Notes: a model not told the origin generated them from the letters alone. Counted from the stretch's first letter, positions 31,768 through 40,961 are shown. The stretch: DNA of 64,000 nt from Modestobacter versicolor (GCF_014195485.1 NZ_JACIBU010000001.1:1984001-2048000), one strand, 5' to 3'. Numbers and translations: made by a program.

Positions 31768-32478
31768 TCAGGGGCGCCAGTACCACGATGAGCCATAGAC
31801 GCTGATCGACTTGCCGCCCACATTTTCTATCCCAATATAGGTAAACCGCTCCCGCCCGTCTGCATGGACCTTCGTATCATCGCGAAGGTGGTTGAAGACT
31901 CCATCCGAGATGAAAGTGGGACCTTGGGAGCGTAGGTCGCTTAGCTTCGCCGCAGCGTTGGGCGCCGACCCAACCGAGATGAGGTCACTATTGTCACGGG
32001 CACCGCCACGGACGATGAGCGCTTCGCCGGTATCGATACCTATTCCGTGATGCAACGTCCACCCAGCCTTCTCGGTCGACGGGAGGGTTGACTTGATGCT
32101 GGCCCGGAGGTGTTGAGACACGTAGTAGTTGATCCCCAAGGCCGCACGAACAGCATTCGTATTTTTCGCGTCTCCAATGAAGATTCCCATAACGCGGTCA
32201 CCATCGAACGAACGGATCTCGCCCCCTCTGGAGCGTATGACCTTTACGGCCATGTGGACGTAAGAACGCATGACACGCGCCGCCACTACATCGGCGACAC
32301 TCTGGGCCAAACCGCTCGAGTCGGCCATATCCGCATAAAGATAGGTTGCAGTAACGCGCACGGCCCCATTCTTCATGACAACGTCATCCGTCTGCGGAAC
32401 GACTTGGCCAGCCCGCTCATTCCATGGCACCGACAGTATGTCGTTGGTCGAGGTCAGGATTTCGTCATGCAAAGCCAT
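31768..32478 (-). CDS. pycC: Class III nucleotidyl cyclase, Pycsar type (cyclase A)
   Basis: 236 residues from an ATG with a GGGGAG site. Motif order is the same as in cyclase B: YLYADMADSSGLA (46-58, Asp50), FDGDRVMGIFIG (91-102, Asp94), HGIGIDTGEALIVRGG (144-159), LISVGSAPNAAAKLSD (Asn174, Lys178), and the tail VYGSSWYWRP. The two proteins are clear paralogues along their whole length but well diverged, and no catalytic residue is lost. The gene is distinctly poorer in GC than everything around it. It is the first gene of the locus and would make a cyclic pyrimidine nucleotide, either as a homodimer or as a heterodimer with cyclase B. Confidence 0.82.
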   Translation of the reverse strand: MALHDEILTSTNDILSVPWNERAGQVVPQTDDVVMKNGAVRVTATYLYADMADSSGLAQSVADVVAARVMRSYVHMAVKVIRSRGGEIRSFDGDRVMGIFIGDAKNTNAVRAALGINYYVSQHLRASIKSTLPSTEKAGWTLHHGIGIDTGEALIVRGGARDNSDLISVGSAPNAAAKLSDLRSQGPTFISDGVFNHLRDDTKVHADGRERFTYIGIENVGGKSISVYGSSWYWRP

Positions 32479-32931
32479 TGCCTGTCTCCCCTTTGTGTTT
32501 ACTAAGACTCTACCCCGCTGAGCGAGCTCAATCTTTGAAATCTTAATGTGAGGAATGTGGATAGACCATTCGCGCGGAGGGGGTCACGTAGGGGACTACC
32601 CTTCCCCTTCGGTTGACTCGATGACCTGTCCCACGGCTCCGTGAAACTACCCCGGGCAGTGAGCGCGGCCTTTATCTCAAGACTGTCTTCAGTGGGCAGC
32701 GCGCAGCGCCTACCCTGACGCACCGCCGACAGCGGAGTACAGCCGTAGACCAGCGCGCCGTCATCGCAGCGCCGGCGTCACCCGAGCGCCACAGACGGCA
32801 TCTGTTGAGCCGCTGCCGCCCCTCTCACAAACAAGATCATGACCGACACACCTCTTGCATCCAGGACTCCCGTTGCGTCGTGACGCATCGGGGTGACGTC
32901 GGCCGGGACGTTGATCCGGAGTGTGATCGGT
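32479..32931. other. Divergent intergenic region of the element
   Basis: 453 bp between the minus-strand Pycsar locus and the plus-strand zinc-finger gene. The left 80 bp are AT-rich and hold the likely cyclase promoter. The rest has only short open frames without recognisable similarity (such as 32502-32723 minus). Confidence 0.45.
32507..32512 (-). promoter_or_regulatory. Candidate -10 (TAGAGT) for the Pycsar locus
   Basis: The minus strand reads TAGAGT 29 nt upstream of the cyclase A ATG in AT-richer DNA (32480-32560). No well-spaced -35; TTGAGC lies only 13 nt upstream of it. Confidence 0.35.
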
Positions 32932-33417
32932 ATGAACAGACGTCGGAGTGCATCGGGTCGCCCAGCGGCGAGGCGGCAGCCACGGCGGCCGAGCACGCCG
33001 CCGTCCGGCGACGCGAGTGCGAATGCGGCGGAGACGGTCGAGCGTGTTGGGCAGCCTCGGCGACGCGCCGCCTCCGTGTGCGGGTGGTGTGGTGGGCCGA
33101 TTGCCGTCAAGGCGACTGGGCGCCTGCCGAAGTGGTGCTTAGCGTCGTGCCGACAACGAGCGTGGGTGCAGTCCCGGGCGGCCTCGTCGGGGCTCTCGGT
33201 GGTTCAGGTCGTCGAGCGACGAGTCGAGACGCCCGTGCCGCTCCCACCGACCCGCCACGATTGGCCCCGCTTGCTCGGCGAGCTCGCCGTCCAGCTCGAC
33301 ACCGGCCGCATCTACAACCGCGACCTCGACGAGCTCTTCGTCGCCCTCGCGGCCGCTGACGTCGCTCTGACCCGCCGGATGTGCATCCGCAGCCGTACGA
33401 CTCCCCACCCGCGCTGA
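32932..33417 (+). CDS. Small Cys-rich zinc-finger-like protein of the element
   Basis: 161 residues from the ATG at 32932 (GGAG 10 nt upstream). A basic N-terminal part (MNRRRSASGRPAARRQPRR) is followed by CGWCGGPI, then KWCLASCRQRAW, a CxxC-CxxxC zinc-finger-like arrangement with a basic helix. The C-terminal half is helical (RLLGELAVQLDTGRIYNRDL). I recall similar small proteins beside integrase/excisionase genes in actinobacterial elements, without known function. It might bind DNA. Confidence 0.55.
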   Translation: MNRRRSASGRPAARRQPRRPSTPPSGDASANAAETVERVGQPRRRAASVCGWCGGPIAVKATGRLPKWCLASCRQRAWVQSRAASSGLSVVQVVERRVETPVPLPPTRHDWPRLLGELAVQLDTGRIYNRDLDELFVALAAADVALTRRMCIRSRTTPHPR

Positions 33418-33645
33418 CCACGAGGCGCGGGGTGACGTCCAGGCGGGCCCAGGGGTGACGTCGACGACCTGGACGTCACCCCGGACGGAGGCACCGGACG
33501 TCACGGTTCAGCACCGCCCCGGGCGGCCCACCCCTGTTCGATTCTTCCGGTCCAGCCGTCACCAATCGCCCGAGGAAGGCGCCTTCTCCGTATGAGATGC
33601 GACCCCACCCCGCCGGTCGCCGTAACCGCCCACCGGGAGGACAGC

Positions 33646-33954
33646 GTGCGACTCGATCATCGACCAGCAGCGGACGCGAGCAGCGACCGGCTGCTGCTCA
33701 CCACCGGAGAAGCGGCTGACGTTCTCGGGGTCGGGCGCACGACGGTGTACGCCCTGATCAAGGAGGGCCAGCTGAGGCCGGTGCACATCGGCCCTAGCTG
33801 CCGGATCTCCTGTGCCGAAATCGAGCGCTACGTCAGCCTGCTGGACGCTCCCCCACCGGCCGACCCGGGACGCCCACGGCGGCGCCGGCCCACCCCTGTG
33901 GACGAGCCGGCGCTGTCCCCACCGAGCGGTGGCCGCCCGTATGTGGGTTGCTGA
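33646..33954 (+). CDS. Excisionase-family (MerR-like HTH) DNA-binding protein
   Basis: 102 residues from the GTG at 33646, which has GGGAGGA upstream; the longer frame from 33592 lacks such a site. The domain LLLTTGEAADVLGVGRTTVYALIKEGQLRPVHIGPSCRISCAEIERYV, given in pieces, is the small winged helix used by excisionases (Xis) and related factors. A Pro/Arg-rich tail follows. It directly precedes the integrase, so it was probably the recombination directionality factor of the element. Confidence 0.8.
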   Translation: MRLDHRPAADASSDRLLLTTGEAADVLGVGRTTVYALIKEGQLRPVHIGPSCRISCAEIERYVSLLDAPPPADPGRPRRRRPTPVDEPALSPPSGGRPYVGC

Positions 33955-33992
33955 ACACTGCCCGGCACCGACGACGACGACGGGGACAAGAC

Positions 33993-35202
33993 TTGGCAGG
34001 GCGCGCAGCGAACGGTGAGTCGACGATCTACCAGGACGCCAAGGGGCGCTGGCACGGCTACGTCTCCGTCGGCTTCAGTCTCATCGGCGAGCCCGACCGC
34101 CGCCACGTCACCGGCAAGACCAGGGCCGTGGTCGTGGCGAAGGTCCGCGACCTGGAGCGCAAGCGCGACGCCTGCACCATCAACGCCGTCTCCACCCCGA
34201 CCGTCGCCGACTGGCTGGAGCACTGGCTCACCACCATCGCCCCGCGCCGAGTGCGACAGCGGACGCTGGAGAGCTATGAGTCCGCCCTCCGCAAGCACCT
34301 GGTCCCCGGACTCGGACGGCATCGCCTCGACCGGCTGCGCCCCGAGCACCTCGACAAGCTCTACACCGCGCTCCTCGACGCCGGCTACTCCCCCGCCACC
34401 GTGCTGCGCCAGCACCGCATCCTGTCCCGCACGCTCACTGTCGCCGTGCAGCGGGGTCACATCGCCCGCAACGTCGTCACCCTCGTCGGACCCGCCGGCG
34501 CAGAAGCAAAGCGACGTCGCCACCGCCCTGGAAGTCGGCGAGGCACGCGCCGTCCTCGCCGCGGCCGCCCGAACGCGGAATCCGGCCCGCTGGACCGTCG
34601 CGCTTGCGCTCGGCCTGCGCCAGTCCGAGGCGCTGGCCCTGCAGTGGAAGGACATCGACCTGCTGACCGGCACCCTGACGGTGCGGCGCAGCATCCACCG
34701 GGTCCGCGGCGGCGGGCTGATCTACGAGGAGCCCAAGACCCGCCGCAGCCAGCGCACGCTTACCCTGCCGATGCCTCTCGTCGGTGAGCTGCACCAGCAC
34801 AAGGCCGCGCAGCTCGCCGAGCAGATGCTGGCCGGCTCCGAGTGGCAAGACGAGGACCTGGTCTTCGCCCAGCCGAACGGCCGGCCGATCGACAAGAAGA
34901 CCGACCACGACGACTGGACCCGGCTGCTCCACAAAGCCGGCGTCCGCCACGTGCGCCTGCACGACGGCCGGCACACCGCTGCCACCTTGCCGCTGAGCGA
35001 GAACGTGCACCCGCGGGTGGTCATGGAGCTGCTCGGCCACAGCTAGATGCGCACGACCATGGACATCTACAGCCACGTCATGCCTGCCCTGGCCCTCTAG
35101 GCCGCCGACCGGATGAGCGCCCTGCTGCTGCCTGGTGGAGCAACTCCGACTGCGGCCAATTACGACGAGAGCCGCCCTCCGGTGGGAGAACGGCCTGTCT
35201 AA
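33993..35202 (+). pseudogene. int: Tyrosine recombinase (integrase), frameshifted and with two stop codons
   Basis: Start at TTG 33993 (AGRAANGESTIYQDAKGRW). The N-terminal SAM-like and core domains read in one frame to about 34488 (HIARNVVTLV), then continue one base later (DPPAQKQSDVATALEVGEAR), so there is an extra base near 34488-34490. The Arg box is ALGLRQSEAL, the HxxR box HDGRHTAATL, then MELLGHS. A TAG at 35044 stands where homologues have Gln, and the catalytic-Tyr segment MRTTMDIYSHV lies beyond it. A second TAG stands at 35098. The repaired frame ends at TAA 35200-35202, 3 bp from the tRNA, giving about 403 residues. Inactive unless recoded. Confidence 0.85.
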
Positions 35203-35205
35203 GGG

Positions 35206-35278
35206 TGGAGCTGAGGGGACTCGAACCCCTGACCCCCACACTGCCAGTGTGGTGCGCTACCAGCTGCGCCACAGCCCC
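35206..35278 (-). tRNA. tRNA-Ala (anticodon GGC)
   Basis: 73 nt. The acceptor arm GGGGCTG pairs with CAGCTCC, discriminator A. D-arm GCGC...GCGC, anticodon stem CCACA/TGTGG with loop CTGGCAG (anticodon GGC), T-arm AGGGG-TTCGAGT-CCCCT. CCA is not encoded. Its 3' half (35206-35247) is the att core of the neighbouring element and was supplied by the element on integration. Confidence 0.95.
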
Positions 35279-35332
35279 TTGCCGACCCGGTCTGGTGTGT
35301 CCGAGCCGTCGACAACCTTACAGCGCCGCGAA

Positions 35333-35366
35333 CGGCACCCGGCGAGGGGGTCCCCGCCGGGTGCCG
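35333..35366 (-). terminator. Hairpin terminator of the kdp operon
   Basis: Perfect 12-bp arms CGGCACCCGGCG and CGCCGGGTGCCG with a 10-nt loop, 17 nt downstream of the kdpC stop. Confidence 0.7.
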
Positions 35367-35382
35367 CGTGTCGCGCCGCCGC

Positions 35383-35988
35383 TCAGCCCACCTGGCCGAA
35401 CTCCCTGTCCAGCGCCAGGTTGAGCTCCAGCACGTTCACCCACGGCGCCCCGATGAAGCCAAGGTCCCGACCGTGCGTCGCCTCCGCCACCAGCGCCTCA
35501 ACGTCGCCGACCGGCACCCCGCGCTCCGCCGCCACCCGGGCGACCTGCAGCTCGGCGTAGGCAACCGAGATCCCCGGGTCGAGCCCGGACGCCGACGCCG
35601 TCACTGCGTCGGCCGGCACCTCGGAGGCATCAACGCCCTCGAGCGCAGCCACCGCAGCCCGACGGGAGGCCACGAGCTCCAGCAGCTCGGCCGAGTTGGG
35701 CCCCAAGTTCGACCCGCCCGACGCCGTCCCGTCGTAGTCCGACGCCGACGGCCGCGACTGGAAGTACTGCGGCAGCGGGTCACCGTCCGAAGCCACGAAC
35801 GCCTGGCCGATCAGCGAGGAGCCCACCACCTCGCCGTCCCGGACCAGCAGCGACCCCTCGGCCCGACCCGGCACCAGCTGCGCGAACAGCGTGATCACCA
35901 GCGGGTACACCACCCCCAGCACGATGGTGGCCACGAGCAGGAACCGGACGGCGGCCACCAGCTGGCGGCCCGAACGCAGAGCGGACAT
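35383..35988 (-). CDS. kdpC: Potassium-transporting ATPase subunit C
   Basis: 201 residues from the ATG at 35988; a GTG one codon earlier overlaps the kdpB stop. There is a single N-terminal membrane helix (about 14-38, FLLVATIVLGVVYPLVITLF). Conserved KdpC segments are GSSLIGQAF, YFQSRPSASDYDGTASGGSNLGP and SGLDPGISVAYAELQVARVA. KdpC stabilises the KdpFABC complex and promotes ATP binding. Last gene of kdpFABC; a strong hairpin follows. Confidence 0.93.
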   Translation of the reverse strand: MSALRSGRQLVAAVRFLLVATIVLGVVYPLVITLFAQLVPGRAEGSLLVRDGEVVGSSLIGQAFVASDGDPLPQYFQSRPSASDYDGTASGGSNLGPNSAELLELVASRRAAVAALEGVDASEVPADAVTASASGLDPGISVAYAELQVARVAAERGVPVGDVEALVAEATHGRDLGFIGAPWVNVLELNLALDREFGQVG

Positions 35989-38039
35989 CACGCGATCCCG
36001 GGGATGAGGGAGACGAGCAGGTCGATGAGCTTGATCCCGACGAAGGGCAGCAGCACGCCACCGAGGCCGTAGACAGCCAGGTTGCGGCGCAACATCGCCG
36101 ACGCCGAACCGGGCCGGTACCGCACGCCGCGCAGCGCCAGCGGCACCAGCGCCACGATGATCAGCGCGTTGAACACGACGGCCGAGAGGATCGCCGACTC
36201 CGGCGACGCCAGCCGCATCACGTTCAGCTTGTCGAGCCCGGGGAACGCAGAAGCGAACATCGCCGGCAGGATCGCGAAGTACTTCGCCAGGTCGTTGGCG
36301 ATGGAGAACGTGGTCAGCGACCCGCGGGTGATCAGCAGCTGCTTGCCTATCTCCACGATCTCGATCAGCTTCGTCGGGTCGGAGTCGAGGTCGACCATGT
36401 TGCCGGCCTCCTTCGCCGCCGACGTCCCGGTGTTCATCGCCACCCCGACGTCGGCCTGCGCCAGCGCCGGGGCGTCGTTCGTCCCGTCGCCGGTCATCGC
36501 GACCAGCCGGCCGCCGTCCTGCTCACGGACGATCAGCGCCAGCTTGTCCTCCGGCGTCGCCTCGGCCAGGACGTCGTCGATGCCGGCCTCCGCGGCGATC
36601 GCCCGCGCCGTCCGCTCGTTGTCGCCGGTGATCATCACCGTGCGGATCCCCATCCGGCGCAGCTCGGCGAACCGCTCGGCCATCCCCTCCTTGACCACGT
36701 CCTTGAGGTGGATGACGCCCAGCACCCGGGCGCCGGCCGCGTCGGCGCAGGCGAGCAGCAGCGGCGTCCCGCCCGAGGCGGAGATGCCGTCCACCACCTC
36801 GGCGACGTCCCGCGGCACCGCACCGTCCAGCGAGCGCACCCACGCTTGGACCGACCCCGCGGCGCCCTTGCGCAGCTGCCGACCGTCGGGCAGGTCGACC
36901 CCGCTCATCCGGGTCTGCGCGGTGAACGGCACGAACACGGCGTCGACCGTGGCCCGCTCCCCCAGCCCGTACGCGCTGCGAGCCAGCGCCACGACGCTGC
37001 GTCCCTCGGGCGTCTCGTCGGCCAGCGACGCCAGCTGTGCCGCATCGGCGACCTCGCTGTCGGAGCAGCCCCCCACACCGACGAACGCTGCCGCCTGCCG
37101 GTTGCCGAGGGTGATCGTGCCGGTCTTGTCCAGCAGCAGCGTGTTCACGTCGCCGGCCGCCTCGACCGCGCGGCCGCTCATCGCCAGCACGTTCCGCTGC
37201 ACCAGCCGGTCCATCCCGGCGATGCCGATCGCCGACAGCAGCGCGCCGATCGTCGTCGGGATCAGGCAGACCACGAGCGCGATCAGCACCGTGGTCGACT
37301 GCTCGGCGCCGGAGTAGACCGCCAGCGGCTGCAGCGTCACCACCGCGAGCAGGAAGACGATCGTCAGCGAGCTGAGCAGGATGTTCAGCGCGATCTCGTT
37401 CGGCGTCCGCTGCCGCGAGGCACCTTCGACCAGGGCGATCATCCGGTCGACGAACGTCTCCCCCGGCCTGCTGGTGATCTCCACGACGATCCGGTCGCTG
37501 AGCACCGTCGTCCCGCCGGTCACCGCCGAGCGGTCGCCGCCGGACTCCCGGATCACCGGCGCCGACTCCCCGGTGATGGCCGACTCGTCGACGCTGGCGA
37601 TGCCCTCGACGACGTCGCCGTCGCCCGGCACGACCTGCCCGGCCTCGACGACGACGCGCATCCCGGGCTGCAGCGAGGCGGCGGAGACCTCCGAGCCGTC
37701 CTCCAGGACGGCGACCGTCGTCGTCCTGGCCTGGCGGAGGGTGGCCGCCTGCGCCTTGCCGCGGCCTTCGGCGACGGCCTCGGCGACGTTGGCGAACAGC
37801 ACGGTGAGCCACAGCCACGCGGTGATCAGCCAGCCGAACACTGACGGGTCGAGCACGGCCAGCACGGTGGAGAACACCGAGCCGACCCAGACCACGAAGA
37901 CGACGGGCTGGCGGACCAGGCCGCGGGGGTCGAGCTTGCGCACCGCGCCGACCAGGGCGGGGCCCCAGTCGATGGTGGCACGCCGGTCGGGGCGGGGTGC
38001 ATCCGGCGGGGCGGGACGACGATCGAGCGCCGCGGTCAT
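35988..38039 (-). CDS. kdpB: Potassium-transporting P-type ATPase subunit B
   Basis: 683 residues, normal length. Phosphorylation motif [12 protein letters not shown] with Asp304, TGES in the actuator loop (around 156), [20 protein letters not shown] and [22 protein letters not shown] for the P domain. Membrane helices flank these. It hydrolyses ATP to power K+ uptake through KdpA. It overlaps kdpA by 4 nt and kdpC by 1 nt. Confidence 0.96.
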   Translation of the reverse strand: MTAALDRRPAPPDAPRPDRRATIDWGPALVGAVRKLDPRGLVRQPVVFVVWVGSVFSTVLAVLDPSVFGWLITAWLWLTVLFANVAEAVAEGRGKAQAATLRQARTTTVAVLEDGSEVSAASLQPGMRVVVEAGQVVPGDGDVVEGIASVDESAITGESAPVIRESGGDRSAVTGGTTVLSDRIVVEITSRPGETFVDRMIALVEGASRQRTPNEIALNILLSSLTIVFLLAVVTLQPLAVYSGAEQSTTVLIALVVCLIPTTIGALLSAIGIAGMDRLVQRNVLAMSGRAVEAAGDVNTLLLDKTGTITLGNRQAAAFVGVGGCSDSEVADAAQLASLADETPEGRSVVALARSAYGLGERATVDAVFVPFTAQTRMSGVDLPDGRQLRKGAAGSVQAWVRSLDGAVPRDVAEVVDGISASGGTPLLLACADAAGARVLGVIHLKDVVKEGMAERFAELRRMGIRTVMITGDNERTARAIAAEAGIDDVLAEATPEDKLALIVREQDGGRLVAMTGDGTNDAPALAQADVGVAMNTGTSAAKEAGNMVDLDSDPTKLIEIVEIGKQLLITRGSLTTFSIANDLAKYFAILPAMFASAFPGLDKLNVMRLASPESAILSAVVFNALIIVALVPLALRGVRYRPGSASAMLRRNLAVYGLGGVLLPFVGIKLIDLLVSLIPGIA

Positions 38040-39697
38040 GACAGTCCTTCTGCGAGGGGTCCGAGCGAGAGCACGGGGAAGTAGGTGAGCCCGACGACCA
38101 CCAGGACGACGGCGGTCAGCAGCCCGACGAACAGCGGGCGGTGGGTGGGCAGCGTGCCGGCGGTGACCGGGGTGCGGCCCTGGGCGGCGAGCCGGCCGGC
38201 CAGCGCGAGCACCAGCACGATCGGCAGGAACCGGCCGAGCGCCATCGCGAGCCCCAGCGCCACGTTGTAGAACGGCGTGTTCGCGCTCAGCCCGGCGAAC
38301 GCCGAGCCGTTGTTGTTGCCGGCGGAGGTGAAGGCGTAGAGCACCTCGCTCAGCCCGTGCGGGCCGTCGTTGAGCATCGAGCTGCGCCCGGCGTCGACGC
38401 TCATCGCGACCGCCGTGCCCACGAGCACGATCGCCGGGGTGGCCAGCACGTACAGCGAGGCCAGCGTCATCTCCGGGCGGCCCAGCTTCTTGCCCAGGTA
38501 CTCCGGGGTGCGCCCGACCATCAGGCCGGCGACGAAGACCGCGATGACGGCCAGCACGAGCACCCCGTAGAGCCCCGAGCCGACGCCGCCGGGCGCGACC
38601 TCGCCCAGCATCATGTTCGCCATCACCACCAGCCCGCCGGTGGGCGTGAAGCTGTCGTGCTGGGCGTTGATCGCGCCGGTCGAGGTGAGCGTGGTCGCCG
38701 TCCCGAACAGCGCCGACAGCGGGCCGCCGAACCGGACCTCCTGGCCCTCGGTCGCCGCACCGGCGAGCTGCAGCGCCGCTCCCCCGGCCCGGGCCTGCGC
38801 CCAGCTGGTCAGCGCCAGCGAGGCGGTGGCCAGCGTGGCCATCACGCCGAGGACCGCGTACCCCTGCCTCGTGTCGCCGACCAGCCGGCCGAACGTGCGC
38901 GGCAGCGAGAACGGGATGACCAGCAGCAGGAACACCTGGAACAGCGAGGTCCAGGCGCTCGGGCCCTCGAAGGGGTGCGCGGAGTTGGCGTTGAAGAAGC
39001 CGCCGCCGTTGGTGCCGAGCTCCTTGATCGCCTCCTGCGAGGCCACCGGCCCGCCGGGCAGGAACTGCGTCGCGCCGGACAGCGTGGTCGCCTCGGCGCC
39101 CGCGCTCAGGTTCTGCACCACCCCGCCGAGCACCAGGACGACGGCGGCGACGGTGGCCAGCGGCAGCAGCACCCGGGTCACCGCCCGGGTGACGTCGACC
39201 CAGGCGTTGCCCAGCCGGTCGGTGCGGGTGCGGGCGAACCCGCGCACCACCGCGACCGCCACCGCCAGGCCGACCGCCGCGGAGAGGAAGTTCTGCACCG
39301 CCAGCCCGGCCATCTGCACGAGGTGGCCCATCGTCGACTCACCCGCGTAGCCCTGCCAGTTCGTGTTGGTCACGAAGCTGACCGCGGTGTTCCAGGCGCT
39401 GCCCTCCTCGACCGCGGCCATGCCGTTGCCCAGCGGCAGCCACTGCTGCACCCGCTGGAGCAGGTAGAGGAACAGCACCGACACCAGCGAGAACGCCAGC
39501 ACGCTGCGCAGGTAGGTGGGCCAGCGCTGCTCGGTGCCGGGATCCACTCCCACGGCCCGGTAGACCAGCCTCTCCACCCGCCAGTGCCGCTCGGCGCTGA
39601 ACACCCGGGCCATCCAGTCGCCCAGCGGGCGGTGCACGGCGGCGAGCGCTCCCACCAGCAGCGCCACCTGCAGCCAGCCGGCCACGGCGCTGCTCAT
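38036..39697 (-). CDS. kdpA: Potassium-transporting ATPase subunit A
   Basis: 553 residues, about ten membrane helices, with the four selectivity-filter-like loops of Kdp[53 protein letters not shown] and [21 protein letters not shown]. It forms the K+ entry pore of the Kdp complex. ATGA overlap with kdpF upstream and a 4-nt overlap with kdpB downstream. Confidence 0.96.
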   Translation of the reverse strand: MSSAVAGWLQVALLVGALAAVHRPLGDWMARVFSAERHWRVERLVYRAVGVDPGTEQRWPTYLRSVLAFSLVSVLFLYLLQRVQQWLPLGNGMAAVEEGSAWNTAVSFVTNTNWQGYAGESTMGHLVQMAGLAVQNFLSAAVGLAVAVAVVRGFARTRTDRLGNAWVDVTRAVTRVLLPLATVAAVVLVLGGVVQNLSAGAEATTLSGATQFLPGGPVASQEAIKELGTNGGGFFNANSAHPFEGPSAWTSLFQVFLLLVIPFSLPRTFGRLVGDTRQGYAVLGVMATLATASLALTSWAQARAGGAALQLAGAATEGQEVRFGGPLSALFGTATTLTSTGAINAQHDSFTPTGGLVVMANMMLGEVAPGGVGSGLYGVLVLAVIAVFVAGLMVGRTPEYLGKKLGRPEMTLASLYVLATPAIVLVGTAVAMSVDAGRSSMLNDGPHGLSEVLYAFTSAGNNNGSAFAGLSANTPFYNVALGLAMALGRFLPIVLVLALAGRLAAQGRTPVTAGTLPTHRPLFVGLLTAVVLVVVGLTYFPVLSLGPLAEGLS

Positions 39698-39786
39698 CAG
39701 AACCGCTCCGGGAACAGCAGCGACGCCAGCAGGTAGAGCACCAGGCCGCCGGCCACCAGCAGCCCGACCCAGGACTCGGCGTTCAC
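39697..39786 (-). CDS. kdpF: Potassium-transporting ATPase small subunit F
   Basis: 29 residues from a [23 protein letters not shown] then SLLFPERF, a single helix ending in the FPERF tail typical of KdpF. It stabilises the Kdp complex. The start overlaps the stop of an even smaller ORF (GTGA), and its stop overlaps kdpA. Confidence 0.88.
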   Translation of the reverse strand: MNAESWVGLLVAGGLVLYLLASLLFPERF

Positions 39787-39866
39787 AGCCGCTCCACCCC
39801 GCGCACCACGAGGGCCAGCAGTCCGAAGACCGCCAGCGTGAGGAGCAGGTAGACCACGTCGGTCAC
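39783..39866 (-). CDS. 27-aa membrane peptide upstream of kdpF
   Basis: A GTG at 39866 opens [19 protein letters not shown] then VRGVERL, a one-helix peptide whose TGA overlaps the kdpF GTG. Tight coupling, a clean transmembrane helix and a basic tail argue that it is translated. It may be an extra Kdp subunit or a leader peptide. From memory, similar short ORFs precede kdpF in other actinobacteria, but I cannot confirm that here. A similar-looking peptide (TDSLIIALWG) lies upstream of kdpD at 42555. Confidence 0.6.
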   Translation of the reverse strand: MTDVVYLLLTLAVFGLLALVVRGVERL

Positions 39867-39927
39867 GTCTCGAGCACCTTCGTCCGATCCCGGCGGACGA
39901 CCTGTCGTCGTCCACGTCCGAGCGGCG

Positions 39928-39933
39928 ACGCTA
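39928..39933 (-). promoter_or_regulatory. Candidate -10 (TAGCGT) of the kdp operon
   Basis: The minus strand reads TAGCGT about 62 nt upstream of the first small ORF. The two KdpE-box candidates lie just upstream (39962-40010), at activator-like distance from the inferred start site near 39921. Confidence 0.45.
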
Positions 39934-39961
39934 GGAGCGCGTCGAGGTGCTGAGCCGGGTC

Positions 39962-40010
39962 TTGACGAGTTCCTGACGCCCGCTGCGGCTCCCTTGACGC
40001 GCTCCTGACG
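39962..40010 (+). promoter_or_regulatory. Two candidate KdpE boxes upstream of kdpFABC
   Basis: TTGACGAGTTCCTGACG (39962-39978) and TTGACGCGCTCCTGACG (39994-40010) are copies of one motif, 32 bp apart, about three helical turns. Inside each, TTGACG and CTGACG are half-sites 11 bp apart, the usual spacing for OmpR/PhoB-type regulators. The same motif recurs at 42498 and 42746 near kdpD. Confidence 0.6.
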
Positions 40011-40161
40011 GCGGGATCTCCGGGTCGGCTCAGGGCGTTCCCCGATGGTCGGCGCGGCCGTGCGCCGACAGGGTCGTGTCAGCGGGATGTCAGAGGGACC
40101 GATCAGTCTGGGCCGCGGCGCGGGTCAGGAGGAACGTGGGGACGACGAGGAGGCAGTGGTG

Positions 40162-40782
40162 GTGAGCTCGGTCCTGGACGCCGTCGGCAGCTGGCCGGCC
40201 GGGCTGGTGCTCGCCGTGGCCGCCGTCGTGCTGGCCCTGGAGAGCGGCGTCGTGTTCGGCGTGTTGCTGCCCGGCTCGACGCTGCTGGTCGCCCTCGGGG
40301 TGTGGTCCGCGGCGTCTGAGACCCCCGCCGTCCTCCCGATCGCCGTGGCCGCGACGGCCAGCGTGCTGGGCGCCCTCGCCGGGTGGGCCCGCGGGCACGG
40401 CCGGCGCGCGGCCACCGGCAGCCACGGCCGGCTGCGCGCCCGGGTCGACCCGGCGGTGCGGCGGGCCCGCAGCTGGCTGGCCACCCAGGGCCCGGTCGGC
40501 TCAGCAGCCGTGCTCGCCGTCGCGCACTGGGCCGCGGTCACCCGCACGCTGGTGCCCCGGGTCGCCGGCGGCGCCGGGGTGCCGTTCGCGCTGGCCGCCC
40601 CGGTGATCGCGGTCAGCGGCACCGCGTGGGCCACCACCGTCGTGCTGCTCGCCCGGGCGCTGGGCGAGCAGGTGGCCGACGACGCGAGCTGGGCACCGGC
40701 CGTCGTCCTCGGGGTGGTCGGGGTGGCGCTCGTCGTCCGCCAGTGGCGCGCCCACCACTCCGACACCGCGCACGCCGGCTGA
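40162..40782 (+). CDS. DedA-like (VTT-fold) membrane protein, copy 1
   Basis: 206 residues from one of three successive GTGs behind AGGAGG (40148-40153); 40162 has the best spacing, with 40159 next. The pattern is that of DedA proteins: LESGVVFGVLLPGSTLLVALG near the start, an amphipathic middle with GHGRRAATGSHGRLR, then VAHWAAVTRTLVPRVAGGAGVPF and the terminal helix. DedA proteins are membrane transporters, several of which flip phospholipid or undecaprenyl phosphate. Close paralogue of the next gene. It lies between the kdp operon and its regulators, so KdpE control is possible. Confidence 0.75.
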   Translation: MSSVLDAVGSWPAGLVLAVAAVVLALESGVVFGVLLPGSTLLVALGVWSAASETPAVLPIAVAATASVLGALAGWARGHGRRAATGSHGRLRARVDPAVRRARSWLATQGPVGSAAVLAVAHWAAVTRTLVPRVAGGAGVPFALAAPVIAVSGTAWATTVVLLARALGEQVADDASWAPAVVLGVVGVALVVRQWRAHHSDTAHAG

Positions 40783-40961
40783 GCGCCGGTCAGCCCCGGG
40801 GATGACCGCACGTCAACCGTCGGGGGCAGCCGCGGCGACGCGATGACCACCCCCTGCGGCGACGCGGGAGGAGATCCCGGGACGAGAGCGTCGTCACGTC
40901 CCGATCACCCGCATCCGGAGGTCGCCGTGCCCACCCCCGTCGCGACCCACCGGACCCGGTG

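Larger units (their letters stand above)
28932..35247. mobile_element. Integrated element at tRNA-Ala(GGC), about 6.3 kb, integrase degraded
   Basis: The 42 bp at 28932-28973 and at 35206-35247 are identical except for one base (28937 T, 35211 C). They correspond to the tRNA-Ala 3' half from the discriminator base to the anticodon loop. That is the classic att duplication left by a tyrosine-recombinase element. Between them lie fragments of a WYL regulator and an Ltp protein, the Pycsar-like operon, a zinc-finger protein, an excisionase-like protein and, next to the intact tRNA, an integrase pseudogene. Part of the DNA is visibly poorer in GC (57% and 48% in two 60-nt lines counted in cyclase A). 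The element is probably no longer mobile. Confidence 0.85.

Noticed and set aside
32502-32723. 73-aa frame in the region upstream of cyclase A
   Set aside because: No ribosome site, no similarity, and it covers the likely promoter of the cyclase.
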